NCBI GenBank assembly: GCA_963974055.1 | Contig: CAXBCP010000021.1 | Coordinates: 1 to 64,000 of the forward strand | DNA from: CAXBCP01 sp963974055 | Lineage (GTDB): Bacteria > Pseudomonadota > Alphaproteobacteria > MPNO01 > UBA830 | DNA length: 64,000 nt | Reading direction: 5' to 3' | In this document: positions 22,802-32,317 of the stretch, piece by piece | How the letters are laid out: the number at the start of each line of letters is the position of its first letter | Numbering within the stretch: position 1 is the first letter of the stretch | Made by a program: the position numbers and the translations under genes | Notes under the pieces: generated by a model | Databases searched by the model: none | Told to the model about the DNA's origin: nothing | What the model saw: only the letters and a program-made list of their open reading frames with translations

Positions 22802-24448
22802 ATGCGCTTTGCCCGTATTCTCGTTTACAGCCTGATCGGGCTGTTCCTCCAGACCTTCGATTTCTCCGGGCTCGGGGGGGCGTCCGCCCGCTATTCCGAG
22901 TCGGTCTTCTACCACATGGTCGCGCCGCAATACGGCACCGGCCGGCTGGCGGCGGCCGGGGCGTCGCGGTCCGACGGCCCCCATTGGAATACCGATATCA
23001 GCGTCATCCTGCTCGACGACGCGGCGCTGGGAAAGAACGACCGGTCCCGGTTCCGCGGGTCGGACGGCCGCGGCATAAGCTGGCCGGTGCCGCTGGCCTA
23101 TCACGTCGCCCTGCTTTCCGACCTGTACGAGACGTATCGCCCGAACGCGATCATGGTCGATATCCTGTTCCTCGACCGGCGGGACGGCGATCAGGCGGCG
23201 GTCGACGCCTTCGTCGCGCTGATCGAAAGGATCGGCCGGGACCCCGATGCGCGGCTTTATCTGGCGGCGAGCAATCCTGCCCGGGCATGTACCGACGTCA
23301 TCGGACCCGTTGCCGATACGGCGACGCTCGCGGCGGTCGCATGGCGGGAGAACGACGGCGAAAAACCGCTCTATTATCCGCTTGCGACGGGCGCCGGCCT
23401 GATCCGTGACGGCGTCGCCGCACAGATATTCTGCGATGGCAGCCGGACGACGGCCGCTGCCGCCTTCGCCATGTACCGGTATTTATGCCTGCGGGCGGTT
23501 GTCTACGGTACGACCTTCGCGCCGAACTGCGCCGGCCTATCGGTGCCGCGCCCCCTGCGGGACGGGCTCGTCCGTTTGCGCAAGATACGGTCCGGCGGAG
23601 CCGTTGCCCTGACCGCGACGGACCGGAAAATTCTGGCGGAACACGAATCCGCCCTGCAGGAAATCGTCGCGGACTGGGAACGACAGTTCGCGCTGCCGAT
23701 GCAGACGGTATGGGGCGTGAAGGCGCCGCAACTGAATTGGGAACAGGCCGACCAGGGCGTATTCTGCCGGGCCCAGAATCAATGGCTCCTCCGCCGGGGC
23801 TATGACCTGCTGATCGCAAACTTCCTCGGCAACCCGGCTTCGGTGCGCCAGACCTGTCCCTATCCGCAGGTCATAAAGGCCCGCGATTTTATGGACGGGG
23901 AATTCCGGTCCGATACCGATGTCGTGCAAGCTTTCAGGACGGCGCTCGCCCCCGAACCGGACGGTCCGCCGAAAATAGTATTCTACGGCGCGTCTCTCGT
24001 CGGTGCGCGGGACGCCGTTCAGACGCCGACCCACGGCAAGACGCCCGGCGTGTTTCTGCATGCGATGGCGCTGGATAACCTTCTGACCTTCGGCGCCGGC
24101 TATATCCGCGAAAGGGACGGTTTCGATCCGGTCCTGCTGTCGCTGAACTGGGGCTTCGCCCTGCTGGTGGCGATCGTTTCGGTGCTGAGCCTGGATCTCA
24201 AGACCAGATTTGCCGCCGACGGTATGTCGCGGGTGAAACGGGGCGCGCTGACGGTTGCGACCCTCCTGACCGGCTGGGTCGTTATCGGGTTTGTTATCTA
24301 CGTATCGTTTTACTGGCTGCGGCTCGCACCAGTGAACTGGCTCGGCTTTCTGGGCCTGACGGTGGTCCTGCAGATACCATGGGTCGATTCCGCGATCAGC
24401 CGGATTATCGGCTGGACGGGCAACCGATTGCAGAAAGCAGGAGCGTGA
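22802..24448 (+). CDS. CHASE2-domain membrane protein without an output domain
   Basis: A 548-residue protein. An N-terminal membrane helix (residues about 1-20, RFARILVYSLIGLFLQTF) is followed by a large periplasmic CHASE2 sensor domain (about 25-440: ISVILLDDAAL, NAIMVDILFLDRR, FYGASLVGARDAVQTPTHG, PGVFLHAMALDNLL). Three C-terminal helices complete it (LLSLNWGFALLVAIVSVLSL; LTVATLLTGWVVIGFVIYVS; WLGFLGLTVVLQIPWV). CHASE2 proteins normally continue into a kinase, cyclase or GGDEF domain, but this one ends about 20 residues after the last helix. It must signal through a partner or act otherwise. The start at 22802 is chosen at the first helix; no strong ribosome-binding site precedes it. It heads a three-gene operon. 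Confidence 0.82.
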   Translation: MRFARILVYSLIGLFLQTFDFSGLGGASARYSESVFYHMVAPQYGTGRLAAAGASRSDGPHWNTDISVILLDDAALGKNDRSRFRGSDGRGISWPVPLAYHVALLSDLYETYRPNAIMVDILFLDRRDGDQAAVDAFVALIERIGRDPDARLYLAASNPARACTDVIGPVADTATLAAVAWRENDGEKPLYYPLATGAGLIRDGVAAQIFCDGSRTTAAAAFAMYRYLCLRAVVYGTTFAPNCAGLSVPRPLRDGLVRLRKIRSGGAVALTATDRKILAEHESALQEIVADWERQFALPMQTVWGVKAPQLNWEQADQGVFCRAQNQWLLRRGYDLLIANFLGNPASVRQTCPYPQVIKARDFMDGEFRSDTDVVQAFRTALAPEPDGPPKIVFYGASLVGARDAVQTPTHGKTPGVFLHAMALDNLLTFGAGYIRERDGFDPVLLSLNWGFALLVAIVSVLSLDLKTRFAADGMSRVKRGALTVATLLTGWVVIGFVIYVSFYWLRLAPVNWLGFLGLTVVLQIPWVDSAISRIIGWTGNRLQKAGA

Positions 24449-24476
24449 CCGGGGACATTTCAAAGGGGAGACGGAT

Positions 24477-24863
24477 ATGAATATGAAGGGAATAGCTGTC
24501 CTGACGGTTCTGATGTCGGGGATGGCGGTATCGCCCGCCTGCGCGGACGCGGTGGTCAAGATCTACGATTCAGAGGTCGAAATCTTTTCGAACCACGCGG
24601 GCGAGGGAACGCCCGCAACGATAAGTCGCGCGGATGTCGTCGTCCCGGCGGCCGTCCGGTCGCACAAATCGCCGCTCGGTCTGATCCGGGTCCGTTTCAC
24701 CTTCAAGGATACCGACAAAAAGCCGGTAACCGGCTGGGTCGATTACGGGTCCGTCAGCATCGACAAGGACCACCCGAATATCGACGTTCCGGGTTGTCCG
24801 TCGGTGACCACTGGTGTGGCGCAGGTGACGCGCGGAATACGGGGGCTCGGAAAAGGATGCTAG
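24477..24863 (+). CDS. Small secreted protein, possibly SH3-like
   Basis: A 128-residue exported protein. Its signal peptide is MKGIAVLTVLMSGMAVSPAC with cleavage near CADA. The mature part is about 105 residues of predicted beta strands (VVKIYDSEVEIFS, LIRVRFTFKDTDKKPVTGWVDYGSVSI). The GWVDYGSVSI end resembles the last strand of bacterial SH3 domains. AAAGGGGAG precedes the ATG. It starts 28 bases after the CHASE2 gene and overlaps the M48 peptidase start by seven bases, so all three are one operon. No specific function is recognised. Confidence 0.75.
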   Translation: MNMKGIAVLTVLMSGMAVSPACADAVVKIYDSEVEIFSNHAGEGTPATISRADVVVPAAVRSHKSPLGLIRVRFTFKDTDKKPVTGWVDYGSVSIDKDHPNIDVPGCPSVTTGVAQVTRGIRGLGKGC

Positions 24864-26950
24864 CGAACCCAGGGGCTCTGGCGGCGGCTGTTCTGATCGG
24901 CGGGCTGGTCTGTACCCCCGCGGCTGCAGACGAATATGAAAACGACGCACCCGACGTGCCGGTTCACGGCTCGTTCAAATCGATGTGGAGCGGCGGCAAA
25001 GACGACGACAAGGGCTCGTCTTCCGGCGGCAGCGGGTTTTTCGGCCGTCTTCTCGGCGGCGAAACGCTGGAAGATTTCGAAGGGCGTTACATCAATACCC
25101 TGAAATCGCGCCATATCGAAGCGCCGGTAGACCTTTCTGCCGACCGTACCGGTCTGCAGCTCGCCCGGCGCGAAGCGCTCGGCCCGCACAATGTGCCCGT
25201 GCCGCTGCCCGAGATGGCGGCCTATGCCCAGAAAATCGTGGAACGCCTGCTGACCGGGGCGGCGATTTCCGGATTTGTTCCCGCCGTCCATATCGTCGCG
25301 GATCAGAGCATTCACGGCCAGGCGTTTCCCGACGGCACGATCCTGTTGCCGCTCGGCGCCATCCGCAATCTTGAATCCGAAGACCAGCTGGCGGCGCTAC
25401 TGGCGCATGAAATGGCACATATCATTCTCGGACATCATGGCAGCGACTGGTTCCTGGATACCCAGGAACGCGGGCTGGCGGCGCTGCAGTTCGCGCTCGA
25501 TATGCGCGAGGATATCGAACGGATGCGCGGTGGAAGCGGTCACGCGGCGGAACACCTGAAGATGAAGTTCATCGCCAAGGGCGTCGTGTTCGCCAGCGAA
25601 CTTCTCGTCGATTCGCCTTTTACGCGCTTGCAGGAAGACCAGGCCGATCTGCTCGGTTTCGATCTGCTTCATGCCGGCGGATACAGCATCCGCGAAATGA
25701 CCGTCCTGCTCGACAAGCTTGCCGAGCAGGAAAAACTGCGGCTGGAGGCCGCCGAACAACGACAGGCCGATCGTGTGGCCGCCCTCGAAAAGCTGGGCAG
25801 CGAAGGCGGTGGCGGAAACATTTTCAAAAAGATGTTCGAAACGTCGCAGGAACTGTTCGACGGCCTGCTCGACGAGATCAAGGAAGAAGTTGCCGGCAAG
25901 CACAGGGCCGCCGAGGAGCGGCGGGAAGCAATCCGGAAATACCTGAAACGGGAATACCGGAAGGAAAAACGCATCGCGCCGGAGGTCGGACGATGGGCCG
26001 AAATTACGAAACGCCCCGAGGTCGCCGACGCTATTGCCGGGTACAGGCATGTCTACGAGGCCCGCAGCCGCCTGGCCGAAGGTGTCTATCCCGATGCCGT
26101 CGACGAAATTCGCAAGGCGCTGGGGTATCTCGGGCCGCGCCATGGCGCGCCGCGGCTTGCTGCCGCCCTGATAAGCGCCCGCGCCGGCATTCCGGATGAA
26201 GCGGCCTTCTATTTCACGCAAAGCCTGTCCGCGGAGAAACCGTTGCTGACCTCCTATACGGGGTATGCGGAACTGATGCGAAAGCAGGGAAAATTCGACG
26301 ACAGCAAGGTGCTTCTGGACCGCGCGATAAAGGAATTTTCCGATGCGCCGCAATTGTTGCCGGACCTGATCGACCATGCGCGCATCGCCCGGACGCGCGA
26401 AGCGGGGCAGAACAAGCTGACCCTCGCGGCCCTGCTGACCCGGTGCAAGCTGTCGCCGCTCAAGAAGCTGTCGAAGCTCTGCAAGCTGGCCCGGAAGGGC
26501 CGGCATACGAATTTGGGCCGGCTGCAGGTGGCGGAAAAGCGGCCGCTGGGTTTTGACGGCGCGTTGGTGCGGATCAAGGGCGCGTCCCTGAATGTCCGCA
26601 AGGGGCCGGGCGGAAAATTTCCCGTGCTGACGTCGTTCAAGTCGAAAATCGTTCTTTCGGTCCTGGATACGCGGGAAAAGTGGCTGCTCGTCAGGAGCGC
26701 CGACGGCCGTGAAGGATGGGTCGCCGGCTGGCTGACGCAGAAAGTCCCGCAGGCGGCTGCCCCGCGGCTGCCGGCGGTCCGGCCGGTTGCGACCGGCGCC
26801 CCGGCACCGAGACGCAACGTTGCGCCTGCGAAGCCCGCATCGCGGGATGTTGAGACACGGTTGCTGAAACTCAAAAATCTGCACGACAAGGGCCTTGTGA
26901 CCGATAGCGAATACAAAGCCAAACGCGAGGAGATTCTGAACGCGCTCTAG
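24857..26950 (+). CDS. M48 family zinc metallopeptidase with SH3 and SHOCT domains
   Basis: A 697-residue exported protein. The signal peptide is about residues 1-24. The M48 peptidase domain is about 100-300, with zinc motif HEMAH (184-188) and the third-ligand Glu in LQEDQADLLGFDLL. A coiled-coil segment rich in Glu/Lys follows (about 290-380). A helical repeat region resembling TPRs spans about 390-550. A bacterial SH3 domain (VRIKGASLNVRKGPGGKFPV onward, about 570-640) and a C-terminal SHOCT motif (LLKLKNLHDKGLVTDSEYKA) complete it. It is longer than BepA-type peptidases and adds two binding modules. In the operon with the CHASE2 protein it is probably involved in periplasmic protein quality control or wall remodelling. 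Confidence 0.9.
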   Translation: MLANPGALAAAVLIGGLVCTPAAADEYENDAPDVPVHGSFKSMWSGGKDDDKGSSSGGSGFFGRLLGGETLEDFEGRYINTLKSRHIEAPVDLSADRTGLQLARREALGPHNVPVPLPEMAAYAQKIVERLLTGAAISGFVPAVHIVADQSIHGQAFPDGTILLPLGAIRNLESEDQLAALLAHEMAHIILGHHGSDWFLDTQERGLAALQFALDMREDIERMRGGSGHAAEHLKMKFIAKGVVFASELLVDSPFTRLQEDQADLLGFDLLHAGGYSIREMTVLLDKLAEQEKLRLEAAEQRQADRVAALEKLGSEGGGGNIFKKMFETSQELFDGLLDEIKEEVAGKHRAAEERREAIRKYLKREYRKEKRIAPEVGRWAEITKRPEVADAIAGYRHVYEARSRLAEGVYPDAVDEIRKALGYLGPRHGAPRLAAALISARAGIPDEAAFYFTQSLSAEKPLLTSYTGYAELMRKQGKFDDSKVLLDRAIKEFSDAPQLLPDLIDHARIARTREAGQNKLTLAALLTRCKLSPLKKLSKLCKLARKGRHTNLGRLQVAEKRPLGFDGALVRIKGASLNVRKGPGGKFPVLTSFKSKIVLSVLDTREKWLLVRSADGREGWVAGWLTQKVPQAAAPRLPAVRPVATGAPAPRRNVAPAKPASRDVETRLLKLKNLHDKGLVTDSEYKAKREEILNAL

Positions 26951-27047
26951 CCGCCGGTCCGGCACCCTTATCTGCACTCTTCCCGCACAGCGCCGGTGGA
27001 CGTTCCGCTGTCTTTACGCTGCAACACAAAGCGGGTAGACCGCAGCG

Positions 27048-27932
27048 ATGACGAATAGTTCACAAATTTCCGCTGCGGTGCCGCATTTCGACGGCATGGC
27101 GGCGATCGCGACGCAATACGACGCGTTCATTCTCGACGTCTGGGGCGTTCTGCATGACGGCGTGACCCTGTATCCCGGTGCTGTCGATACGCTGGAACAT
27201 CTGACGGCTGCGGGAAAACCGTTCGTGATGCTCACCAATGCGCCGCGGCGCAGCGCCGCCGTCGCCGAATCGATGATCGGCATGGGCATGCCGCCGGCAT
27301 TCTGCCGCCATATCCTGTCTTCGGGAGAGGCGACGTTCCTCGACCTGAAAGAGCGGAGCGATCCGTTCTATGCCCGGGTCGGCAACCGGTGCATCCATAT
27401 CGGCCCCGACCGCGATCGCAACCTGCTCGAGGGGCTCGACTGGGAACAGACGGCCCGGCTTGAAGACGCCGACCTGATCATCAATACCGGGCCGTGGGAG
27501 GACGGCGAGACCGTCGCGGACTACGAAGACAGGTTGGCGACCGGGGTCGAACTCGGCCTGCCGATGATCTGCGCCAATCCCGACCTGGAGGTTGTACGTG
27601 ACGGCCGCAAGCTGGTCTGTGCCGGCGCGCTTGCAGTCCGCTACGAGGAGATGGGCGGCACGGTCCGCTGGTTCGGCAAGCCGAAGGCCGAAATATACGA
27701 ATACTGTTTCCGGGTTCTGTCGGGGTTCGACAAGGCGCGGATCGCGGCCGTCGGCGATTCGTTCCGCACCGATCTCGCCGGTGCGCAGAATGCCGGGGTC
27801 GATCCGATCCTGGTGGCCGGCGGCATTCACGGCGCCGAGCTTGGCGATCCCCCTGCGGCGGATGTCGTCGCGGCGCTGGCGGCCGAATGGAATGCACGGC
27901 CGGCGGCGTCGATTCCGTCCTTTGTCTGGTGA
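27048..27932 (+). CDS. HAD superfamily class IIA hydrolase (TIGR01459 type)
   Basis: A 294-residue cytosolic phosphatase of the NagD-like group. Motif I is FILDVWGVLHDG (nucleophile Asp30). The second Asp of the usual DxD is Trp, which is typical of this subfamily. Motif II is MLTNAPRRS, the cap lies in the middle, and motifs III/IV are WFGKPKAEIYEY and AAVGDSFRTDLAGAQNAG. Substrates of this alphaproteobacterial branch are not settled. It stands alone between the M48 operon and the coiled-coil gene, with 97- and 107-base gaps. Confidence 0.92.
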   Translation: MTNSSQISAAVPHFDGMAAIATQYDAFILDVWGVLHDGVTLYPGAVDTLEHLTAAGKPFVMLTNAPRRSAAVAESMIGMGMPPAFCRHILSSGEATFLDLKERSDPFYARVGNRCIHIGPDRDRNLLEGLDWEQTARLEDADLIINTGPWEDGETVADYEDRLATGVELGLPMICANPDLEVVRDGRKLVCAGALAVRYEEMGGTVRWFGKPKAEIYEYCFRVLSGFDKARIAAVGDSFRTDLAGAQNAGVDPILVAGGIHGAELGDPPAADVVAALAAEWNARPAASIPSFVW

Positions 27933-28039
27933 TGTGAAACGCCGCCGTTCGGGCGGTATTTGACCACTCGGGAATTGTTTTCGCGAATCAAGGCGATCTA
28001 GTATCATCACCGGATGATTTTGACCGGAAAAGCACCGCT

Positions 28040-31000
28040 ATGACCCATCTTTTCCGGCGTATTTTTACGTCGTTTCTGCGCCGTCCGGCGGGGGTAGCCG
28101 CGATCGTCACGATCGCCTGGCTGGTCGTGTGCGTCTGGTATGTGTCCACCCGCATCGGGTGGGGGGCGTTGGGATCGTTCCTGCCGCATGAACTCGGCGG
28201 GTTTTTCGCCGGCATGTTTGCGCCGCCCGCCTTCATCTGGCTGCTTGTCGCCTATCTGAGGCGCAATGCCGATTTCACCGAAACGGCCGGGCATATCCAG
28301 CAGGGCATGTCGCGTCTGACCTATCCGGCGGAGGAATCCGCCGACCGCGTCGAAGTCATCAGCGAAGCGCTGAGCCGCCAGGCGGAAATGCTGTCCGCCG
28401 CGACCGAGCGGGCGGCCGAACAGGCGCAGCTCATGCGCGAAGTGCTCGAAGAACATACCTCCCGCCTGGAAAAGGCGTCCGATATCGCGGGTGCGCGTGC
28501 CGGCCAGGCGCAGGACGTGATGCGTGTTCATGCCGCGGAACTGGAACGGGCCTCCGAAAATGCGGCCGACCGGGTCCGGGAAATGACGGCGGGCATGCGC
28601 CACCAGCTGCAGGACCTGACCGATGCGTCCACCCGCGCGGCGGACGCGACGGCGGCGGCGGCGCAATCGATCCGCGTCCAGTCGGACGATGTCCTGTCCG
28701 CCTTCGGACAGGTTTCCGTCGGCATCGAAAACACCGGCGAAGAAATGAAGCGCAAGGGCGACGAGATGGCGGATGCGTCGCTCGACGCCGTGGCGCGTAT
28801 CCGCAATGTTTCCGATTCGCTCGGCGAAAACGCGCGCGGCCTCAACGAAGCGTCGCGGCTGGCGCAGACGGTCACCCAGCGGGTCGGCGAAACTTTCCGC
28901 CAGCAGTCGGACGGCCTGGTCGAGACCGCGAAGGAGGCCGTCGCGCGGGTCGAGGATTCATCCGAAACACTGCGCCGGCGCAGCATGGAAGTGGCGCAAA
29001 GCGGGCACAATGCGGCCGAGCAGCTCAACACCGCGTCGGACAACGTTCAGAACGATATCGAAGCGCTCGGCACGTCGGCGGACCGCGTGAATGCACGGAT
29101 CGGCGAGATCGCGGTCGAAATCCGCGCGCGCGGGTCCGAGTTCGAGGAAGAAACCGACCGGCTGGTGCGTCTGGCGACGGAGCGGCTGGAAAGCGTCGCG
29201 GCGGCTATCCGCGGCACTGCCGCCGAAGCGGGCAGAACGGCGGCCGGTACCGCCGACCAGGCAGAGGCCCGGATCGAACAGGTCAGCGGGTCCCTGCGGT
29301 CGTTGTCGGAACAGATTGCCGGCGCGGCTGCCCGGGCGGCGGACCAGGCGGCCAGGCGGCTGACCGAGATCGGCGAAGCGTTGAACGTCCGGACGGACGA
29401 TTTCCGCCAACGGCTCGACACCGCTATCGCCGGTGTCGGCGAACGCCTGGAAGAGGCCGGCGAAGAGGTCGGCGAACGAACTTCGCTGATGGTCGATACC
29501 ATCGGCGCCGGCGCCGACACCGCCGCCGCCAGTATTTTCGAAATCGTCGAGGCCCTGCGCGCACAGGCCGACACGATGCGCGATATCGCGGCCCAGACCG
29601 CGTCCCATACCGGTCAGTCGCTGGAAGAAACCGAAGCCGCGCTTCGGCGCCAGTCCACGGCGCTGGCCGCGGCGTCGGATGCGGCGCTGGCCCGCATGAC
29701 CGAACGCGCCGAAGAAATAAGCGCCGTACTAGCCGCGCAACTGACGCGTTTCGACGATCTCGCAAGTGCGGCCGTGCGGCAGGTCGCCGAAAACGCCGAG
29801 ACGACCGGCAACACGGTACAGAATGCCGCCGACGGGATCGAACGGGTGTCCGATGAAGCGCTTCAGATCATGCTGGCGCGCGCCCAGAGCGTGATGCAGG
29901 AATTTCGCGACAGCGTCACGGCGATGTCTTCGGCGTCGAGCCAGGCAACCGGCGCGATCCTGGCGACCGTGGACGACGTCGGCAACCGGTTTGCCGACAG
30001 GTCCGATGAAATGACCGGCGGTATCGCCGCCGCGGCCGCGGAGATGATCGCGCGCCTCGACGAGGTGAGCGCATCGGTACAGCGTCAGGCCGGCGACCTG
30101 ACATCGGCGATGGAAAACGTGGCGGCGCAGGCGGCGGCGCGCATCAAGGTGGCGGGCGGCGCGCTGAAACAGCAATCCGACGACCTGGCGACCGTTGCGG
30201 AAGCCGTTGCCAGCCGGACGGACGCCTATGGCGATCAGGTTCTGGGACATGCCGAGAAGTTCACCCAGGCGGCCACCAACGCCGCAAACAACGCGGGCAC
30301 CGTCACCGATGCCTACCGGTCGCAGATCACGCTTCTGGACGATGCGAGCGAACGCGCCGTGGTCCGGTCGGACGATGTCCGTGAACTGATCGTCCGTCAG
30401 GGCGAAGTCATCGAATCCGCGTCCGAGAAACTGACGGCCCGCGCGCGTGAGATAGAGGATGTGACGCGGCGTCAGTTCGAACGTCTGCAGCAGGCGGCGC
30501 AGACGGCCGTCCGCCGGTCGGAGGAAGTCGGCGAGGTCCTGCAGGGCCAGTCGGCGGCGCTGACCGCGCAGGCCGACGAATCCGTCAAGAGCCTTACCCT
30601 GGTGGGCAATACCCTGCAGGCGCAGTCGCGCCAGATGGTCGATGCCTGCGTCGTCGCGGCAAAGGAGGTCGCGGATCTGATCGGCTCGCTGAAAGAGGAA
30701 TCGACCCAGATCGGCGGCACCGCGAAGTTTGCCGAAGAACGCATCCGCGCCATCGGCGAGCTGTTCAACACCCGCACGGAGGAGCTCGCCAAGGCGTCCG
30801 AGGCGGCATATCAGCAGGTTTCCCAGGTCGGGCGCACACTGCAGAGCCATCAGGCCATGCTGACATCCGCCCTGTCAGAGGTGTCCGACAAGGCGTCCGA
30901 AGTCGGCAGCGTGTTCTCGCGCCAGGCGGAAACGCTGACCTCGGCGTCGTCCGAGGCGGAAAACCAGGCGGCGATTATCCGCCAGAACGCCTTCGATTCG

Positions 31001-31375
31001 CGCCGCGACATGTTCCTGCGGGCGTCCAAGTTCGTGATCGAGGACCTGAATTCGACCGCGATCGATCTCAACCGGCTGATGGACGCCGAAAAATCGCAGA
31101 AACTGTGGCCCAAATATTCCAAGGGCGATCGCGGCATATTCGTCCGCGGCATGATCTCGGACGACGAGCGCCAGGCGCGGACGGTGATCAGTGCCAAATA
31201 CGAAGACGACGAGGAATTCCGGCGTTACGTGCAGCGCTATCTCGATCACTTCGAAAAGCTGCTGTCGGAAGCGAACGAGTCCGATCCCGAAAACCTCCTG
31301 AGCTCCACCTTCCTGTCGGCGGATGTCGGCAAGCTTTATCTGCTGCTGGCCCGCGCAGTGGGGCGCCTGAACTAG
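28040..31375 (+). CDS. Giant membrane-anchored coiled-coil protein
   Basis: A 1111-residue protein. Two N-terminal hydrophobic segments (residues about 17-36 and 52-72) anchor it in the inner membrane. Residues about 80-970 are almost continuous coiled coil, poor in Pro and Gly and very rich in Ala, Glu, Arg, Ser and Asp. There are many repeating units of the form RxxEVxxxLxxQxxxLxxAxxxA, reminiscent of chemoreceptor and apolipoprotein-like helices. The last ~120 residues (about 990-1111; MFLRASKFVIEDLNSTAIDL, KYSKGDRGIFVRGMI, YVQRYLDHFEKLL) form a distinct globular domain that looks conserved and is likely functional. There is no receptor signalling tip or kinase. A scaffolding, polar or envelope-organising role is plausible but unproven. 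Confidence 0.85.
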   Translation: MTHLFRRIFTSFLRRPAGVAAIVTIAWLVVCVWYVSTRIGWGALGSFLPHELGGFFAGMFAPPAFIWLLVAYLRRNADFTETAGHIQQGMSRLTYPAEESADRVEVISEALSRQAEMLSAATERAAEQAQLMREVLEEHTSRLEKASDIAGARAGQAQDVMRVHAAELERASENAADRVREMTAGMRHQLQDLTDASTRAADATAAAAQSIRVQSDDVLSAFGQVSVGIENTGEEMKRKGDEMADASLDAVARIRNVSDSLGENARGLNEASRLAQTVTQRVGETFRQQSDGLVETAKEAVARVEDSSETLRRRSMEVAQSGHNAAEQLNTASDNVQNDIEALGTSADRVNARIGEIAVEIRARGSEFEEETDRLVRLATERLESVAAAIRGTAAEAGRTAAGTADQAEARIEQVSGSLRSLSEQIAGAAARAADQAARRLTEIGEALNVRTDDFRQRLDTAIAGVGERLEEAGEEVGERTSLMVDTIGAGADTAAASIFEIVEALRAQADTMRDIAAQTASHTGQSLEETEAALRRQSTALAAASDAALARMTERAEEISAVLAAQLTRFDDLASAAVRQVAENAETTGNTVQNAADGIERVSDEALQIMLARAQSVMQEFRDSVTAMSSASSQATGAILATVDDVGNRFADRSDEMTGGIAAAAAEMIARLDEVSASVQRQAGDLTSAMENVAAQAAARIKVAGGALKQQSDDLATVAEAVASRTDAYGDQVLGHAEKFTQAATNAANNAGTVTDAYRSQITLLDDASERAVVRSDDVRELIVRQGEVIESASEKLTARAREIEDVTRRQFERLQQAAQTAVRRSEEVGEVLQGQSAALTAQADESVKSLTLVGNTLQAQSRQMVDACVVAAKEVADLIGSLKEESTQIGGTAKFAEERIRAIGELFNTRTEELAKASEAAYQQVSQVGRTLQSHQAMLTSALSEVSDKASEVGSVFSRQAETLTSASSEAENQAAIIRQNAFDSRRDMFLRASKFVIEDLNSTAIDLNRLMDAEKSQKLWPKYSKGDRGIFVRGMISDDERQARTVISAKYEDDEEFRRYVQRYLDHFEKLLSEANESDPENLLSSTFLSADVGKLYLLLARAVGRLN

Positions 31376-31408
31376 GGGCCGTGGTTCCGGCATTGCCCGG
31401 TGGCGAGG

Positions 31409-32188
31409 TCAGGGGCGTTTGTCCGCCGGCGAGTATCCGAGACTGTGCGACAGGTCCTGCGCTGCGGCGGTAAGGTCGGTTGCGATTGCGCCGGTCCAGT
31501 CCCCGTCGAAATCCGCGGTTCGGCCGATAACGCCGATTGCGGCCGCGAGTTCGCCCCGGTAATCCAGCACCGCCGCCGCCAGCGCGCTGACGCCGGGCAG
31601 CAGGTCGCCTTCGACCCGCGCCAGGCCGCGTCTGCGGGTCGTTTCCGCAAGCTCCTTCAAATCCTTTTTGCCGATGCCGAGGCGCCGACGTTCCGTTTCC
31701 GCGATCGCCCTGACCGGGTCGGTTTGCAGATAGCTGTAGTAAATTCTGCCGAGCGCGGTCGTCAGCAACGGCAAGACGTTGCCGACCCGGACATTGACCG
31801 TCACGGGATGGCTGCTTTCCATAAACCTGACGATCGTCGGCCCGTGGCTGCCCCAGAAGGTCAGCACGGTGGTCTGGTTCAGACGGTCTCTCAGCGATCT
31901 CATGGCATGCGTGCCGATTTCGACCGTGTCGATGGAGCCGAGGGCGGCAAGGCCAAGCTCCATGGAGAACGCCCCGATTCTGTATCGGGGCGAGGCGCTG
32001 TCCTGTTCAACGAGACCGGCGCGAACGAGACTCACAAGATATCGATGGATTTTCGCGGCCGGCATGGCCGTCTGTTCCGCAATCCGCGTAAGGGTCGTCG
32101 CGCCGCCATCGGCAAGGATTGCCCGAAGCACCTCTGCGGCGATTTCGACGGATTGAACCCCTGCCTGTTTCTTCAGATCGCCGTCCAT
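31409..32188 (-). CDS. IclR family transcriptional regulator
   Basis: A 259-residue regulator. The N-terminal winged helix is residues about 12-70 (EIAAEVLRAILADGG, TLTRIAEQTAMPAAKIHRYLVSLVRAGLV). The C-terminal effector domain (about 85-250) includes LPLLTTALGRIYYSYL and GLARVEGDLLPGVSALAAAV. IclR proteins commonly control aromatic catabolism and bind a pathway acid. It is divergent from the gentisate dioxygenase-like gene. A 12-bp inverted repeat between them is a convincing operator. It is convergent with the coiled-coil gene. Confidence 0.93.
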   Translation of the reverse strand: MDGDLKKQAGVQSVEIAAEVLRAILADGGATTLTRIAEQTAMPAAKIHRYLVSLVRAGLVEQDSASPRYRIGAFSMELGLAALGSIDTVEIGTHAMRSLRDRLNQTTVLTFWGSHGPTIVRFMESSHPVTVNVRVGNVLPLLTTALGRIYYSYLQTDPVRAIAETERRRLGIGKKDLKELAETTRRRGLARVEGDLLPGVSALAAAVLDYRGELAAAIGVIGRTADFDGDWTGAIATDLTAAAQDLSHSLGYSPADKRP

Positions 32189-32246
32189 TCCATACCGTGC
32201 CAGTGATTATCCACGCACTCTAGCCTTGACCGATGCCGAATCCAAA

Positions 32247-32282
32247 ATTATGAATAACAGAAATGATTACGTTATACATAAT
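32247..32282. promoter_or_regulatory. Probable IclR operator
   Basis: The arms ATTATGAATAAC (32247-32258) and GTTATACATAAT (32271-32282) are inverted repeats matching at 11 of 12 positions, with a 12-base spacer. Centres are 24 bp apart. They lie in the 129-base AT-rich gap between the divergent iclR and dioxygenase genes, with the downstream arm 35 bases from the dioxygenase ATG. Confidence 0.65.
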
Positions 32283-32317
32283 ATACAATCCGCAATTCAA
32301 CGTCGGGAGGAACGGAA

